Source of the DNA: Cycas panzhihuaensis
Lineage: Eukaryota; Cycadophyta
Reading direction: 5' to 3'
NCBI GenBank assembly: GCA_023213395.1
Contig: CM041465.1
Coordinates: forward strand, 56,675,741-56,739,740
Length of the DNA: 64,000 nt
Notes under the pieces: generated by a model
What the model saw: only the letters and a program-made list of their open reading frames with translations
Databases searched by the model: none
Told to the model about the DNA's origin: nothing
Position numbers and translations under genes: made by a program
Part shown: positions 36,101 through 47,980 of the stretch, piece after piece
Position numbering within the stretch: the stretch's first letter is position 1
Layout: each line of letters starts with the position of its first letter

Positions 36101-36267
36101 AAGGAGTTTGTGCATCATTTGCAGGTCCTAAACCTGTGTTCTGACACACAGACGCCCTTTGTGGGTGATTTCTTTCACTTGCCATTGTAGGTCCATAGCC
36201 ATCAAAACCATTTTTCATTTGGATCGATCTCATTCAAGTCTAGTGACCCCCCAAAGGTGCGATTCCA
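33151..36267 (+). repeat. 5' LTR of element F (3117 bp)
   Basis: Starts TGTTTCTTGGCTACC and ends GCGATTCCA. By eye it is much closer to E's LTRs (shared GTCGACT and TTACCTTT...GGTA blocks near the start) than to A's LTR. It includes a TATA-like TTTAAAA near 33872, a hairpin GGTTAGCC/GGCTAACC (34783-34805), a CAAAAGTT/AACTTTTG hairpin (34634-34660), and the 'CACAGACGCCCTTTGTGGG' block near 36148. Confidence 0.8.
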
Positions 36268-36268
36268 C

Positions 36269-36293
36269 TGGCGACCATACTGGGGACTCGCCA
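36269..36293 (+). other. Primer-binding site of element F
   Basis: TGGCGACCATACTGGGGA followed by CTCGCCA, one base after the LTR. It is the best-preserved copy of this site in the window. The ends TGGCGA and TCGCCA can pair. Confidence 0.65.
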
Positions 36294-36520
36294 ATAAGGG
36301 ATTAATCCTTTCTCCCTCTTCTGTTAGTGTTACCTCCTTCTTGGTAGCTCTCCTTGATCTATTGGGCAACCCCCAATGTTTTCCACCTCATCATTTATTT
36401 TCCTTCCAATCTTTAGAGGAAACTTGTATGCGACGATTCTCTCGTCACTTACGAGGCCTTCCTCCCTTGTTAGAAGACTCCTCTTATCATCCCCTTCCTT
36501 CGTTGGATTCCGATTCAACC

Positions 36521-38791
36521 ATGGAAGGATTCCCTTTGGATTGGGCATATCATGCCTATGTCTCCGAGTCTCATGAGCCATCCACTTCCCTCCAAGGGCC
36601 TGCCCAAGAGGGCAAGAACCCTATCTTTTACCTGGGTGACCAAGTACACCCGCAAGTCTATCACCTCTCCACTCATGAAGTGGAGGCGTCTTCTCCTTTA
36701 GAGTTCCACCATCTTGGTGGCGATTCTCATGAGGATTGTCCTGTTGGGTTCGCCTCATATGAGGACCCTTCCACCTCTTATGATCAGGCGGGCACCCCTC
36801 CCGCGGATGTTGTGGAAGCCCTTAACCAGTGCTTCTAGGTCGCCAGCCTCCAATCAGATCCTAAGTGGTTGGATAACATTTTATGAAGTATCGTACTTCC
36901 TTCTTCCACATCCTCTCTACCTCGTCTATCTCGTTCAACTCCCTTACCTACAACGAGAGTGTCCCTTGCTTTATCTTCCTCTCTCTATGGTCCATGTTCC
37001 TTGGGGACCACCCAAGGCATATCCTCTTCCCAACTTAGGTTGAGTATGCCTCTCTCTAGTCAAATAACTATACCCCAACCAACTATAGTCCATCTGCCCC
37101 CGTTAGACCTAGGGGATCCATGCATGCCCCTACTTCTAGCCTCGTGGGACCCACTTCCACACATTCCTAAGCTCAACTTAGGGATCCTTCCCTTCATGTA
37201 CCTCCAAGTTATACTTCTCAACCGTGGAGGCATGGTAAGGGAAGCCCCATTCCAGTTTATGGGGTGGATCCTTTGTATCTGTATGATGTCGCACCACCTA
37301 CAGGTGGGCCATATGTGCAAAACCTGGTTCCACACCATGCCATTCCATCCTCTTATGTTTTTTCTCATATCACGCCTTTGCAAGGGGGGCAAGCCCCCTC
37401 CCAAGGCACCACCTCTCCAGCTTCTTTCCAACAAGGACCGTACCCACGAGGGGGGGATGGGTCCCTCATACCCATCCACTCCTATACAAATTCCTTCGAA
37501 TGTAGGATTAGCTCCTTCCCACTAAATGGGAGGGAGTCAATATCCCCTTTCGAACTAAATCTCCCAAGGAGAATTTGAGCAACCTTGCCCACCTCCTCCT
37601 CCATCTTTCATCAATCCTCTGGTCCAACCAAGGGTGTGCCCCTTCGTAGATTATAGATCAACCCCATTATCCATTAAGGCGCTAAAAACTAACTTATTGC
37701 CTCACCCTCCTGAGGTGCCCAAATTTGATGGGACCTCTTCGCAAGACCCAATTAAGCACATCAGAAGTTTTTCTATGGCATGCATCAATTATTAGGCATA
37801 CGACTATATCCTAATGAAACTCTTTCTGTGCTTCTTCCAAGGCGATGCGCTTAAATAGTTCTATCACCTTCCAACATACTCTATCCACTCATTCCAACAA
37901 CTCGTTGATGAGTTCATCAATTATTTTGACGTAGCTCATCCTTTCGAGAGCAGAATGAAGACTCTCTTGTCTCTTAAATAAGGTCACAATGAGATGAATC
38001 GTGACTTTGTGAGACGCTTCTATGATCTTCTCCACTCCACAAAGGCAACATTGCATGAGGAGTTAAAGAGAGATTTTTTTGTTAATGCCCTTTGCCATGA
38101 AGTCTACATTGAAGTCTTCAAAATGTGGGTGATAATGTGTGATTCTGCCATAGCCAAGTACTTGGCCCTCGAGGCCATTGAGATCCAAGTAGGTCTCAAG
38201 AGGCCTCTTAGGTCCTCACAATGGTGTGAGACACCTCCACCACCTCATGACACGAAAGTCCAACTGCCTCCTAGGTCTTCATCTCATACAATGGAGAAGA
38301 CCTTGGATCCCTTAACTTTTGCTATACATTCTTTCAAATGTACCATGAAAGAGCTTAAACTCCAAGCCCCTTCATCACCTACTTCCCACAAACCAGTCCA
38401 CCAAACTTCTCAATCTACTCATCCCAAGGGTGGTAATATCCAATCTTCTCAAACGAGGAAGCCAGATTCCTCCTTAGAGAAGAAGTGGTGTTCCGTCCAT
38501 GGGGAATGCTTCCACGAAGATTCACAATGTAGGGCCCAGCACCCTAGAGCCGCCCCACAACGTGACTCTTCCCCCAAACGAGCATCTAGGCCCAACCTAG
38601 ACCAACCCGTCCACAAGGATCCTTTTCCCAAACACGGGGAACATCATCACAACACCCATCAAAAGGGTAACCAAAACAGAGGAAGGTCCCCAAACCCTTT
38701 CCCTTCGCAAGCTAAAGGGAAGGGTATAAGGAAATCTTCCTCTTCTTCCAGTTCTCTCAATCGCGGAACTTCTTTCCCTTCTCAATCCTGA
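36521..38791 (+). pseudogene. Element F gag, broken
   Basis: ATG-initiated Gag: 'MEGFPLDWAYHAYVSESHE' opens a well-kept N-terminal frame to 36838, where a TAG interrupts it. A Pro/Ser/Tyr-rich middle follows in shifting frames (about 36900-37600). The capsid core is at 37660-37990 ('VPKFDGTSSQDP', TAG for the expected Trp near 37793). An open frame at 37994-38791 has 'MNRDFVRRFYDLLHST', 'SAIAKYLALEAIEIQ' and the Cys-His motif WCSVHGECFHEDSQC (about 38485), then a basic, Ser-rich tail. At least four stops or shifts break the gene. Confidence 0.75.
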
Positions 38792-38815
38792 AACAAAGGA
38801 AAGAGAGTCATTCAA

Positions 38816-40023
38816 ATGATTGAGACCACACCGTTATATGCCTTAACCTAGTCCCAAATAGCTAAAGAGGCAACCGATGCATCTTCCTCCACTCCTCACC
38901 TTGATCCTCCTCTAGAAGTCCCTCCTCCAGAAATCCCCACGCTTCCCAAGGCCATTCTCATGTACCCCAGTCATTGTGATTTCTGAAGGGCACTTCCCCA
39001 ACCTACTGCAAAAGGGAAGCCCTTCTCCATCGTTGATGAGCTTCACAGAGTGGTCGCGGGGATGTCCATGATGGATGTCTTGAAAAGTTATCCTGACCAA
39101 CGCACCCTTATCTTAGAGACTTTGGATTTAATTAATGTGTTTGTTCACGCCTTAGGTGTTGCCCCAAGTCACGAGCCCATCATCTTATTTAATCCCAAAG
39201 ATCTCCCCCCAGCTGGTGAAAGGGAATGCTAATGGCACTACCCCTTCACCATAACCATAGACACACCCAAATGTACCCTTCGAATAATTGTTATGGATAA
39301 TGGTTCTTCTACTAATGCCATGCCCTTGCGCATCATGCAAGAGCTTGGTATATTGGCCCTTGAACCAGTTCTATGGCGTTGTCAAGGCTATGATGGTAGC
39401 GAAAAGACACCCTTGGGATTAATTTCCATCCCCCTTACTCTCGAGGATAGAGCTGTCCTCACCGACATCATAGTCCTCGACGTGGATGTGGACTATAACC
39501 TCTTGTTGGGACGTCCATGGCTTGACCAAATGGGAGCTATGTGATCATCTCGATGGGGGCAACTTAAGTTCGTCCATGAGGGATGAATGAGGGTTGTCTC
39601 CCAAGAGCCTCCTCCCACCAAACAACCCCATTAACTGCATCAAGTGGTTCGCGACCAGGCGAAGGGTGACGAGGGCCCTTTCGTCTATGCCTCTACTTGT
39701 TCTATCAACATTCCTGGTTCGACCTGCCTAAAAGAAGGCCCTTCCTCTTCTTCCTCGAATCTTATCTGCTTCACCCCTATTGGTGTGGGGAGCTATGGGT
39801 ACCTCACTGTGCTTAGCGATGACGAGTCTGATGGCAAGGATGAGGAACTTCCCCATCCCATATCCCTCCTAAACATGAGTAGGGGACGCTCTCTTCATTT
39901 CAGGTCCTCATCTGAAACCTCTTCCATCAACGAGACTAATTTTCCTCTTGGATCACATGTCATTCTCCTGCTTCCTGTGCAATTTCTTGTATCACCTCTT
40001 CTTCCACCTCATCGCCCTCCTTG
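38816..40023 (+). pseudogene. Element F protease and post-protease segment, broken
   Basis: Homologous to 32092-33150 of A: 'GKPFSIVDELHRVVAGMSMMD' (about 39008), 'DNGSSTNAMPLRIMQELG' (about 39294) with the catalytic Asp kept, and 'VLDVDVDYNLLLGRPWLDQM' (about 39475). The conserved segment 'FTPIGVGSYGYLTVLSDDESDGKDEELPHPISLLN' (cited here only as the block at about 39770-39875) shows what A would have continued with had F not inserted there. Stops at 39230 and 39542 interrupt the frame. Confidence 0.75.
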
Positions 40024-40335
40024 AGCAATGAGGTGAGGCAACCTTTCGTCACTCATTGTGAGGGGTCACTTTCTGACTCTTCTGAAGAGTCTCCCTATTA
40101 CGTGGAATGGTGGATAGATCGCTACGCCCCCACCACTCCTTCTAATTCCCACTCCTCGTCTTCTTGAAGTGTGGTTATCCATGGGGTAGACTGCTTTGAG
40201 GATGATGAGGCCTTGCTTGAGCATTTGGAAGGCTCTAAGCCTAATTTACATCCTGGTCACCATAGACTTGGTCACTACAAGATCTCAACTATTGGGTCAC
40301 CCCTAGCTGATCTAAACCCATCCTCTCCTTCTTTG
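40024..40335 (+). other. Element F protease-RT linker
   Basis: Protein-like but frame-broken linker (acidic and Ser-rich; 'VDCFEDDEALLEHLEGS' near 40186) leading into RT. No domain recognised. Confidence 0.4.
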
Positions 40336-41464
40336 CCTCCTCCTGTTAATTGAGCCCCCCTTCACTTCGAGGAAGGGAATGCTATGTATATGGGGGCAAC
40401 CAAGGACATCATCCTTGCTTTTGCTAGGGTCATAAAGGTGAAAGCAGAATGCTCTCTTGATGAAATGAAGGAATACACCCTTCTTTTCTAGGAATTCTGT
40501 GACATTTTCGTGTGGGACTACTCTGACATGAAGGGAATAGACCTTTTTATCATCACCCACAACCTCACTACCATTTCGGGCACTCACCCTGTGCGACAAA
40601 AATAATGTCCTCTTCACCCAAAACTTTTAGCTGCCATGAAGATGGAAGTTAAAAAACTCCTAGACGCGGGGTTAATCACTTCCATCGATTACCCTAAGTG
40701 GGTGTCTAACATTATTCTTGTTTCTAAAAAGAATGGGACGATTAAGATATGTATCGAATTTTGTGACGTCAACAACGCATGTCCTAAGGATAACTTTCCT
40801 CTTCCCTTCATCGATCAAATCATTGATCGAATCATCGAGTTTGAAGTCATGTCCTTGATGGATGGCTTCTCGGGTTACAACCAAATCCAAATTTCCCCTG
40901 AAGACCGTCACAAGACAGCCTTCACCACGCCTTGGGGCACCTTCACCTACAAAGCAATGCCCTTTGGGCTTAAGAACGTAGGCACCACTTATCAAAGGGC
41001 AATGCAATTTGTCTTTCATGACCTTATTAACAAAACTCTTGAGGTTTTCATAGACGACATGATGGGCCTTTCGCGTGTAAGGGCCCATCATCCTAGCGAT
41101 TTGTGGGTCATCTTCACACGATGCCATGAATAGTATGTAAGCCTAAATCCCCTTAAATATGTGTTTGTTGTGACAGCTGGCAAGCTCCTTGGATTCCTCG
41201 TTTTGAAACAAGGTATCCAAATTGATCCCGACAAAGTCAAAGCCATCCTTGACATGCCGCCTCCCAGGATCCAACAATAAATTAAGTCATTCTTGGGTAG
41301 ATTAGGCTTCCTTAGGCATTTCTTGGTGAATTTTGCCATAAACATAAAACCCCTTACCAACCTATTGAATAAAGGGGCCCTATTTGTTTAGTCTCTGAAG
41401 GCCCAACAAGCCTTCGAGGAGCTTAAGAGAGCTCTTGCTTCTGCTCTAACTTTGGCGCCCCCTC
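40336..41464 (+). pseudogene. Element F reverse transcriptase, truncated by D
   Basis: RT of a Tat-like element. After the linker, the frame 40636-41065 reads 'MEVKKLLDAGLI', 'PKWVSNIILVSKKNG', 'DVNNACPKDNFPLPFIDQII', 'MDGFSGYNQIQISPEDRHKTAF', 'AMPFGLKNVGTTYQRAM' and the catalytic 'VFIDDMM' (about 41047) with both Asp present. A frameshift just after the active site and a stop near 41132 are followed by 'LKYVFVVTAGKLLGFLV' and 'IKSFLGRLGFLRHF'. The sequence breaks off in the RT-RNase H connection at 41464. PKDNFPLP and the other motifs are those of the Tat/Athila branch rather than chromoviruses. Confidence 0.85.
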
Positions 41465-42005
41465 TGTAGCATTCCTAAATATGGTCATAAATATAGCTTA
41501 TGACCATTCAAATCGAAGGTCTCTGAATGACGATTTCAACAGTCTAGACAAAAGTTAATTCTGACATTTATATCAAAAGTTATGACCATTTAAAGTTAGT
41601 TTGCTAGTTTTTGAAGAAGTTTTGACCAACTTCTATTTGAACAGTATTAAGAAGAATATTACCTTTTCTAGCCGACTTCTATTACTATCCTTTGGCCACC
41701 TATTTAAGGAGGATTTGTGGCCTTATTTTAGCATCATCAAAGAAATCTTACACTACAACATTTTCGGCCCTTTTGGAAGCATTGTGGAGGGCACCTCACA
41801 TTATCAACAATAATTGTGGAGTCATTTGGTAATCTTATATCTATTCAGTTTATATTCATTTCATACCACTTTATATTTGTATACCATAAGTATTTGAGTG
41901 GATTTGTATTATATCTCTCTTGATTGAATATTTTACAAGTGCATTTAGTGGATATTTTGCCTATTTTTGTAAAATTTCTTAGAAGAATTATGTAAGATTG
42001 TTACA
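41465..42005 (+). repeat. 5' LTR of chromovirus D (541 bp)
   Basis: Starts TGTAGCATTCC and ends TTACA, two bases before the initiator-Met primer-binding site. The first 150 bp match 63850-64000. A TATA-like TATTTAAGG lies near 41700. Confidence 0.85.
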
Positions 42006-42007
42006 AG

Positions 42008-42019
42008 TGGTATCAGAGC
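42008..42019 (+). other. Primer-binding site of D (tRNA-iMet type)
   Basis: TGGTATCAGAGC, the classic complement of the 3' end of plant initiator methionine tRNA, used by most chromoviruses and copia elements. Confidence 0.95.
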
Positions 42020-42119
42020 TTCATTTGAAGTGGGTATTTAGCATGTCTCTGCAAGAAATATCTGAGAGATATTTTTCCTAATAGAATTGAATTAAGGTTA
42101 GAAAAAACCACAATAGGAA

Positions 42120-42708
42120 AAATGGTGCTCCAGGCCTCCCAGGGAATCGAGGATGTGTCAAAAATGGTGGACTATTTGGACAGTAGTATCACGCTAATTC
42201 AAACCCAGTACAAGGAATTAAAATAAGATATATAAGAAATTTGTGATATTCTATTGGCTCCAAAAAACGATTTTGGATTTCAAAGCAGAGTTAAAGAAGA
42301 GAAGCAGAGCCAAGAAGAAGGGGAATACTCAGGAGATTAGTTTGGGCTTGGTCTTAAGGGAACTAAATTTCAACTAGAAAAGTTTAACCCAGATAGATCC
42401 CAGGATATTCGTAGTTGGGTGATGTAGATAGAGGTCTACTTTAAAACCACCCCTTTAACTGATAAAGAAAATTTGGTGGTGGTAGTGTTGCACTTATATA
42501 GAAAGGCCTCATATTTTTTTCACTCGTGGCAAAGAAATTACGAGGGAACGATCCACTACAATTGGATTTTTTTTAAGAAGCCTCTATTCCAACAATATAA
42601 AGATACAATGAAAATAGATTATTTTGCCCAGCTTACTAAGTTATAGTAGGTTGGTATGGTACAATCTTATACTGAACAGTTCCAAGTACTACATAGTATA
42701 GTGGATGC
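42120..42708 (+). pseudogene. Chromovirus D gag, first part
   Basis: Capsid region of Gag: 'FKLEKFNPDRSQDIRSWVM' (about 42367), 'EVYFKTTPLTDKENLVVVVLH', 'YDTMKIDYFAQLTKL'-like sequence near 42600, and 'SYTEQFQVLHSIVD' up to 42708. Element E is inserted after the second base of an Ala codon. Stops (for example TAG at 42425) break the frame. The remainder is at 57389-57842. Confidence 0.8.
42704..42708 (+). repeat. Target-site duplication of E, left copy
   Basis: GATGC immediately before the E LTR. The right copy is AATGC at 57384-57388, with one mismatch. In frame terms, removing E plus one copy keeps D's gag open. Confidence 0.8.
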
Positions 42709-45700
42709 TGGAATCGCACCTATGGGGGGGTTATCACACTTGGTTAAGATCAAACTAATGAACAGAGGGTTGCAAGGCTAAGGATTTATTAGGCAAGTGA
42801 AGGAAATCACCCACAAAGGGCATCCGTGCGTTAGAACGCAGGTTTGGGACCCACAAATGGTGCACAAACCCCTTTGAGGCAACTCTACTTTGATTGGGAG
42901 TAATAAAGAGATGAGGGATATCCTTGGTTTCCCGAGTAACCTCGAAAAATGGGCCCTCTCACCCTTGGATGGCCGAAGGAAGGGGGAGAGGACAGGCAAG
43001 GGAATGGCTCCTCACATGAAAAGGGGATATCACAGAGGTGGTTCTAAGTAGGAAATAAGGGCAATATGCACTGGTGAAGGATTGGGAAGGTGGCCGATCC
43101 TACGGGTGTGGAAATGACCTAAAGGTCACACTTGGGTGGTCTAGCTACAATAAATAAAACAACAACCAAAGGAAAAGGGGAACCTTAAAAGGGAGATGCC
43201 CTTAAGACGCTATACTTAAGGTGGTCTTAGGAGTGTGAGTTGTTAATGGAAATGTTTTAATACTTTTGCATGTAGGTTGCTATACAAAGTGTGTATTGAT
43301 AAGGTTGTGTATACGACAATGTGTTCTTGTGTGTAAGAAAGTTCTTTCAAAAAGAAAGGAAAAAAATAGCATAAAAACCCATTCGTTCACTCACGCATGC
43401 ATATCCCTGCTCTCATTAACTTTCGAACATGAAAGGAAGAGAACTAACAAGGAGCTATGTGCAATGCAGGATGTATATAAGAGATGTAAGTTCAACTAAC
43501 CCTGCAACAAATAAACATGTAATAAATATGATCCTTATCCCATGCACTTTGTCAAACAAGAAAGAAAGCTAACTAAGTACAAATGATATATACAAATTTC
43601 CTTTCTTTTCTTTTCCTTTAAGTGGTATATGGGGGTGAAGGAAGGAAAGTGAAAGAAAGAGGACTAAAGGAAGCGGGAGGCATACCTAGAGGATAGGTGG
43701 TCGAAGGAGTGCTACCCCTTGTTGTATTCGCTTTCCTTGTACTACTCCCAATTACGTACATCGTGACAGAGTGGTGTGACGAAGAAGGATAGGGGCTTCC
43801 TTACCTTCCCCAAATCCAAAAGGAAATGGAAGAGAAAGGAAGAGTTGTAACAAAAGGACTCAAAAGAAATAGCGATCGAAAAAGTAGGAATGTACCTGGA
43901 TTAGAATATCCTTCTTCCTCTCCATGCGTAGCAAGAAGGGAACCAGCAACCAAGCAACATTTTCCCTTTCCCACGGAGTAGCAAGAACACAAGGGATATA
44001 TGTGCAATATATATAGAATAATATGATGTAAACTATCTAAGTTAAGGAAACATTTGCAACACAAGACTAACTCTCAGCTCCTTTTTATGCTAACTTGCGA
44101 ATAATATAAAAAGGGGCTTAGAGGAGAAAGGATACGGTTAGCCTCGAAATGGCTAACCCTCCCAGGTCTGCGATACTCTACATTGTCCAAGTACCAAAGT
44201 GGTAAAGTAGGGAAAATGTAACAAAACCTTGAGATGCAAACAACAGATTACAGGTAAAATTGATGTGTTGTTAATGTTGCAAAAGTTGTGAAGTGCAACT
44301 TTTGCAACCTCAACCTAGCCTAATACCAAGTGACGAGTAGGATAGGGTTTGGGGGCTGTAATCTCGCTTGTGTAAGATCTACAAAGCTGAGAGTAAGCAC
44401 AGTAATGGGCTACATACGCTGCTGCTAGCAGTAACCTCCCTTCAAATAACCCTTTGGAAGCCCAAGGGAAGCACACAGGAGGGGAGCTACCTTTGAGAAG
44501 AGGGCTCGCTAGGTACATAACCCCACCTTTGCTCCTTTCACTCTCCTTGGAAGCCTCTTCCTCACTACCTCCTTGGAAAAACTAGGGAAGAGGTAGAAGG
44601 AAACAGTGAGCAAACAAGAAATGGAGGGTTTGCCTCCCATTTACAGTAGAAAAAACTAGAGAAAGAAAGTGTTGTAGAAAGTATATAAAAAACTTTTGCA
44701 AAATTTAAAAGGGGGAAAGCAAAGCAAAGGATGGTGAGTACCTGCTATGGGTAGATCAGGTGCAAATCTACCTGGAAAATAAGAGAAGAGGATAGGCCTT
44801 ATGGGGTTTACAGGTGAAACCTTAAGGGAGTAACAAACTGAAGATAAAACTGGAATAAGATAGAAGATTTGTGCTTGACAAAGTACTTGGAGTGTGTTCT
44901 TCCTTTAGTTAGCCACATTGCAGGCCTATTATTGCGGATCTGGAGCTATAGAGGACTGGTATCAGGCTGGGAAGTTGATGTGCCAGACCCATATTGTTGT
45001 AGGGTGTTTTTGTAGAAAGGTCTCAAGAGTGAGTGAGAGAGAGAGTTAGAGAGAGTGGAAGCGAAAGAAATGAGGGCATTTTTGGGTTTTTAAACCCAAC
45101 CCTAGCTTAATTGAGCGATTAGGGTTCATCTTGGGCTGGAAATACATCTCTACCACATGGCAATTTTGTAATAAATGTGAAATTAGCCACAGCAGATTTT
45201 AAAAAATAATATGTGACAGTCGCCCTGCGATAAACTTCATAGTACCACAAAGTTTGCAGTAGTACTGCGATATTTATCGTAGTGTGGCAGAAACATAAAC
45301 AAAAAGAAGCTTGGGAGCTCAGAAAAAGGGGGTATTTCAGGCCTGGAGGGACATGGCATTCTTTCCAGGTGGCAAGGGATAGTCATGGGACCAAAGAAAC
45401 CTATGACAGGTGAAATACCAAAGGCAAGGAGCTCCCAAAAAGTTAATAAATAAGTGAAGAGACACCAACCATGCCTAAGCAAGGTGTTAGAGGTCGAAGT
45501 GTGCCAATAGGTAATGTGATTGGGCTATGGGGGTCAACTAGTACTTGGGCATAATGCGGAGACGTGGAGGAGGGTTGTGGAGCATCATGGGATGCATATC
45601 CCTAGATCGTCATAAGCTAAAGTGGTATAATGCAACATGATCAAGCAACAGATGTATAATGGTCACGCAATGAATCAAACAATCATGTAATGTAGAAAAA

Positions 45701-45806
45701 ATGCCTTAATTTACCTTTCTTAAAATTGACAAAGGTAAGGAGTGGAAGTGTACTTATACTTACTTGAGTCGACTCACCTATGTCCATTCCTAGTAGCCAG
45801 GAAACA
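42709..45806 (-). repeat. 3' LTR of element E (3098 bp)
   Basis: On the minus strand it starts TGTTTCCTGGCTAC and ends GCGATTCCA. It is highly similar to 54268-57383 throughout. It carries the GGTTAGCC/GGCTAACC hairpin (44136-44158), the GCAAAAGTTG/CAACTTTTGC hairpin (44279-44305) and a palindrome cluster near 45227-45290. The mirrored TATA block GGGTTTTTAAACCC lies near 45085. Confidence 0.9.
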
Positions 45807-45816
45807 CTGCCCCCTT
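45807..45816 (-). other. Polypurine tract of element E
   Basis: Read on the minus strand, AAGGGGGCAG directly precedes the TG of the 3' LTR. Confidence 0.75.
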
Positions 45817-46306
45817 GGTAGCAGAGCCTCGCTGCTCAAAAGAGTAACACAATGGTGAATGCTAGTAATAAAATGTTAATAATATATATATATACAACAA
45901 ATATGACGATGATATGAGTCAAAGGTGACGGCGAGTGTTGTGGCAGGATGCGTGGACAGGGAGATGAGGGAGAGACAACATAAGGGCTACCTACGTATCA
46001 CCCTGTGGCCGATGAGTAGAGAAAACAGGTGGGGGGATGCCCCCGTATAAATTCAATACAAATAGTGGTGATGATCATGGACGGGATCAAACAGATGCTA
46101 CAAATAGGACGTTATATACATAGGAGAGCAAGGGAGATAAAGACTTTGTATCGGGGGCAGCACGAATGGTAAGGTGAGGAGAACAAACCTGGTGGTCACT
46201 ATAGTTTAACCTCATCAATGGCCAACTTTCGGAGGTGAGAACCGATCGCAAGACGGGAGAGTGGGATGACCTAGAACCTGGGCATCGAAGCAACTAGATA
46301 GGTCTC

Positions 46307-46729
46307 TCAAGGAGGGTCATCAAGGAGGGGGAGGCAATGCTCAAGGACAAGGCGAACGAAGCCATCTGCCTCAGTGTTGCAGTCCTAGGGGATATGATGG
46401 ATATCAATGGAAGAGAAATATGACAAAAGAGACCTAGCAGTCAAGGTGGGGGCCCTCAAGCATGGGCAACTCACCTGGTAGACCTGGGTGAGGTGAGACA
46501 CCACAACCTAAGAGTCACAAAGGAGGATGATGAGTCCACGGTGGAAGTAGAGCATATCGATGAGGGCTTCAATAATAGCTGTGTATTCAGCTTTGTTATT
46601 GGTGGCTTTAGGAAGAAATACCCTAGAACGCATGTAGTCGTATCTGGAGGGGTCACGAAGGATCCACGTAGGGGAAGAAGGGCCTGGGTTGCCATGATTT
46701 CCACTATCAGTGAAGATGAGTAATGCCAT
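46307..46729 (-). pseudogene. Stand-alone RNase H ORF of element E, two stops
   Basis: Begins with ATG in the same context as B's copy and reads 'MALLIFTDSGNHGNPGPSS', 'WILRDPSRYDYMRSRVFLP', 'ATNNKAEYTAIIEAL' and 'LLCDS', then a TAG, 'VVVSHLTQVYQV', 'IDIHHIP', a second TAG, and 'DCNTEADGFVRLVLEH' to a natural stop. The four acidic positions of RNase H1 (D, E, D, D) are all identifiable. It stays in one frame for 140 codons, a complete single domain. It is the sense-strand gene nearest the 3' LTR, as in B. The TAG after CDS most likely replaces the Gln seen in B (CDSQVVV). Confidence 0.8.
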
Positions 46730-47980
46730 AGTAAGAGGGAAGTAAAGGTCTTGGTGAGACAGACAGGAAGAGAAAACAACGACAGGGTCGACGAGTAAAA
46801 AAAGGGACGTAAAAGGGAGGAAACGATCATGAGGTACTCATATGGCTATGAATAAAGGTCGTAAAGGGCAGAGGACTGAAGAAAGGGGCTACCCATGGAT
46901 GAGGAGATTGACCTAGTGGACGAGAGGGAGATGGTGGCAAAAAAGGCCCCTCTGGGGTTCCAAAGGTTACTAAATGAAGCGAAGCGTGGTCCTGGGTGAG
47001 GGAGGCACTTCCCTTGAGAACCCTAAAGGCTCGAATGGGTAGTGAAACTAGGTTCAAGATGACGAAATGAGCCAAATGAGTATAAACATGGGTATGTTTG
47101 GGATTGGCACAAAAATTAAGGTGGAAGGAGCCTCGCAAGAAATTGGAGGGGTTGTCATAAATATGACGAGGAGGCCACAGAGGTGAAACAAGGGATAGAC
47201 CTAGAAGGCAAAGGTGACGTGGGAAAAGAGATGGTCACAAAGGTTGTCACGGTAGGGAAAAAGGAGGAAGTGCACGTCAGTGCCCCTGTATATATAAGGA
47301 AAATTCGGTGAAAATGGAATTTATTTTCGCAGGCTCACGATCGATCTGGAGCCCTTTACCTTATGCAGCAAAGCGCCACCCAACTTCAGAGGCACGCAGA
47401 GAGAGATCAAACTATTGGATTGGAGTGAAGAGATAGGCGACGGGACCAGAGCGACAAGATCGCCATAGCAAGACCAGACCCAATGAGTGGATCGTCCCAT
47501 ACCTACTCCATTTTGTTGCCTGAATTTCATGTATTTTTGTACTTTTTTAGAGTAATTCTTGGCCCCTTAAGGGAAAATTGGGACCCTATGGAGCTCAATT
47601 TGGGCCCAGAGAGGGGGAGGACTAGGGTATTAAGCAGCCCTGGTCCTAGTGGGCTCGATCGGGGTCCACTCAAACAAACAAATTTTAGTTTTTTGGGCAT
47701 TTCCCCCTCTTGTGTGGGGGGTAAGACTTGCCCCACAGTGAAATTCGCGATGCTACGGAGTTTGCCACCAGGCCGCTGAGAGCACATTGAAATCTTAGCA
47801 AGGCCCTAGTCAAACTTTGCTGTACCATAGAGTTTGACGCGAGGCAGAGATAATCAAGTAGAAAAAAGAAGGAAAGGGGATTGTAACGGTATCAAACTCA
47901 GCTCGAAGAGAGGGAGAGGCAACTTAAGGGTAGGTAGGCAAATGTAGAGGCATTTTGACTGATTGTTGGGTGTTTTGCAG
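46730..47980. other. Element E spacer with palindromes upstream of the PMD gene
   Basis: On the minus strand, 46830-47138 is weakly protein-like and matches B upstream of its RNase H. On the plus strand, two palindrome-like motifs precede the PMD gene: 47741-47764 (AAATTCGCGATGCTACGGAG then TTT) and 47811-47836 (CAAACTTTGCTG...AGAGTTTG). They stand in the same order as the two U3 palindromes of LTR B. A GCAG acceptor-like site closes the region at 47980. Confidence 0.5.

Larger units (their letters stand above)
33151..41464 (+). mobile_element. Tat-like element F, left part; interrupted by D
   Basis: 5' LTR, primer-binding site, gag, protease and RT in order, ending mid-pol at 41464 where chromovirus D starts. 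The rest (end of RNase H, integrase, 3' LTR) should lie right of D, outside the window. The LTR begins exactly at a coding position of A, with no polypurine tract before it, which is the signature of a fresh insertion rather than of A's own 3' LTR. CACGA (33146-33150) is the candidate target-site duplication. F is the only Tat-like element here with visible RT, so its family could have supplied enzymes to B and E. Confidence 0.7.

Noticed and set aside
13133-36267. Reading LTR 13133-16291 and LTR 33151-36267 as the two ends of one element
   Set aside because: The LTRs are from different subfamilies by eye, the right one lacks a polypurine tract before it, and A's frame is cut mid-gene there.
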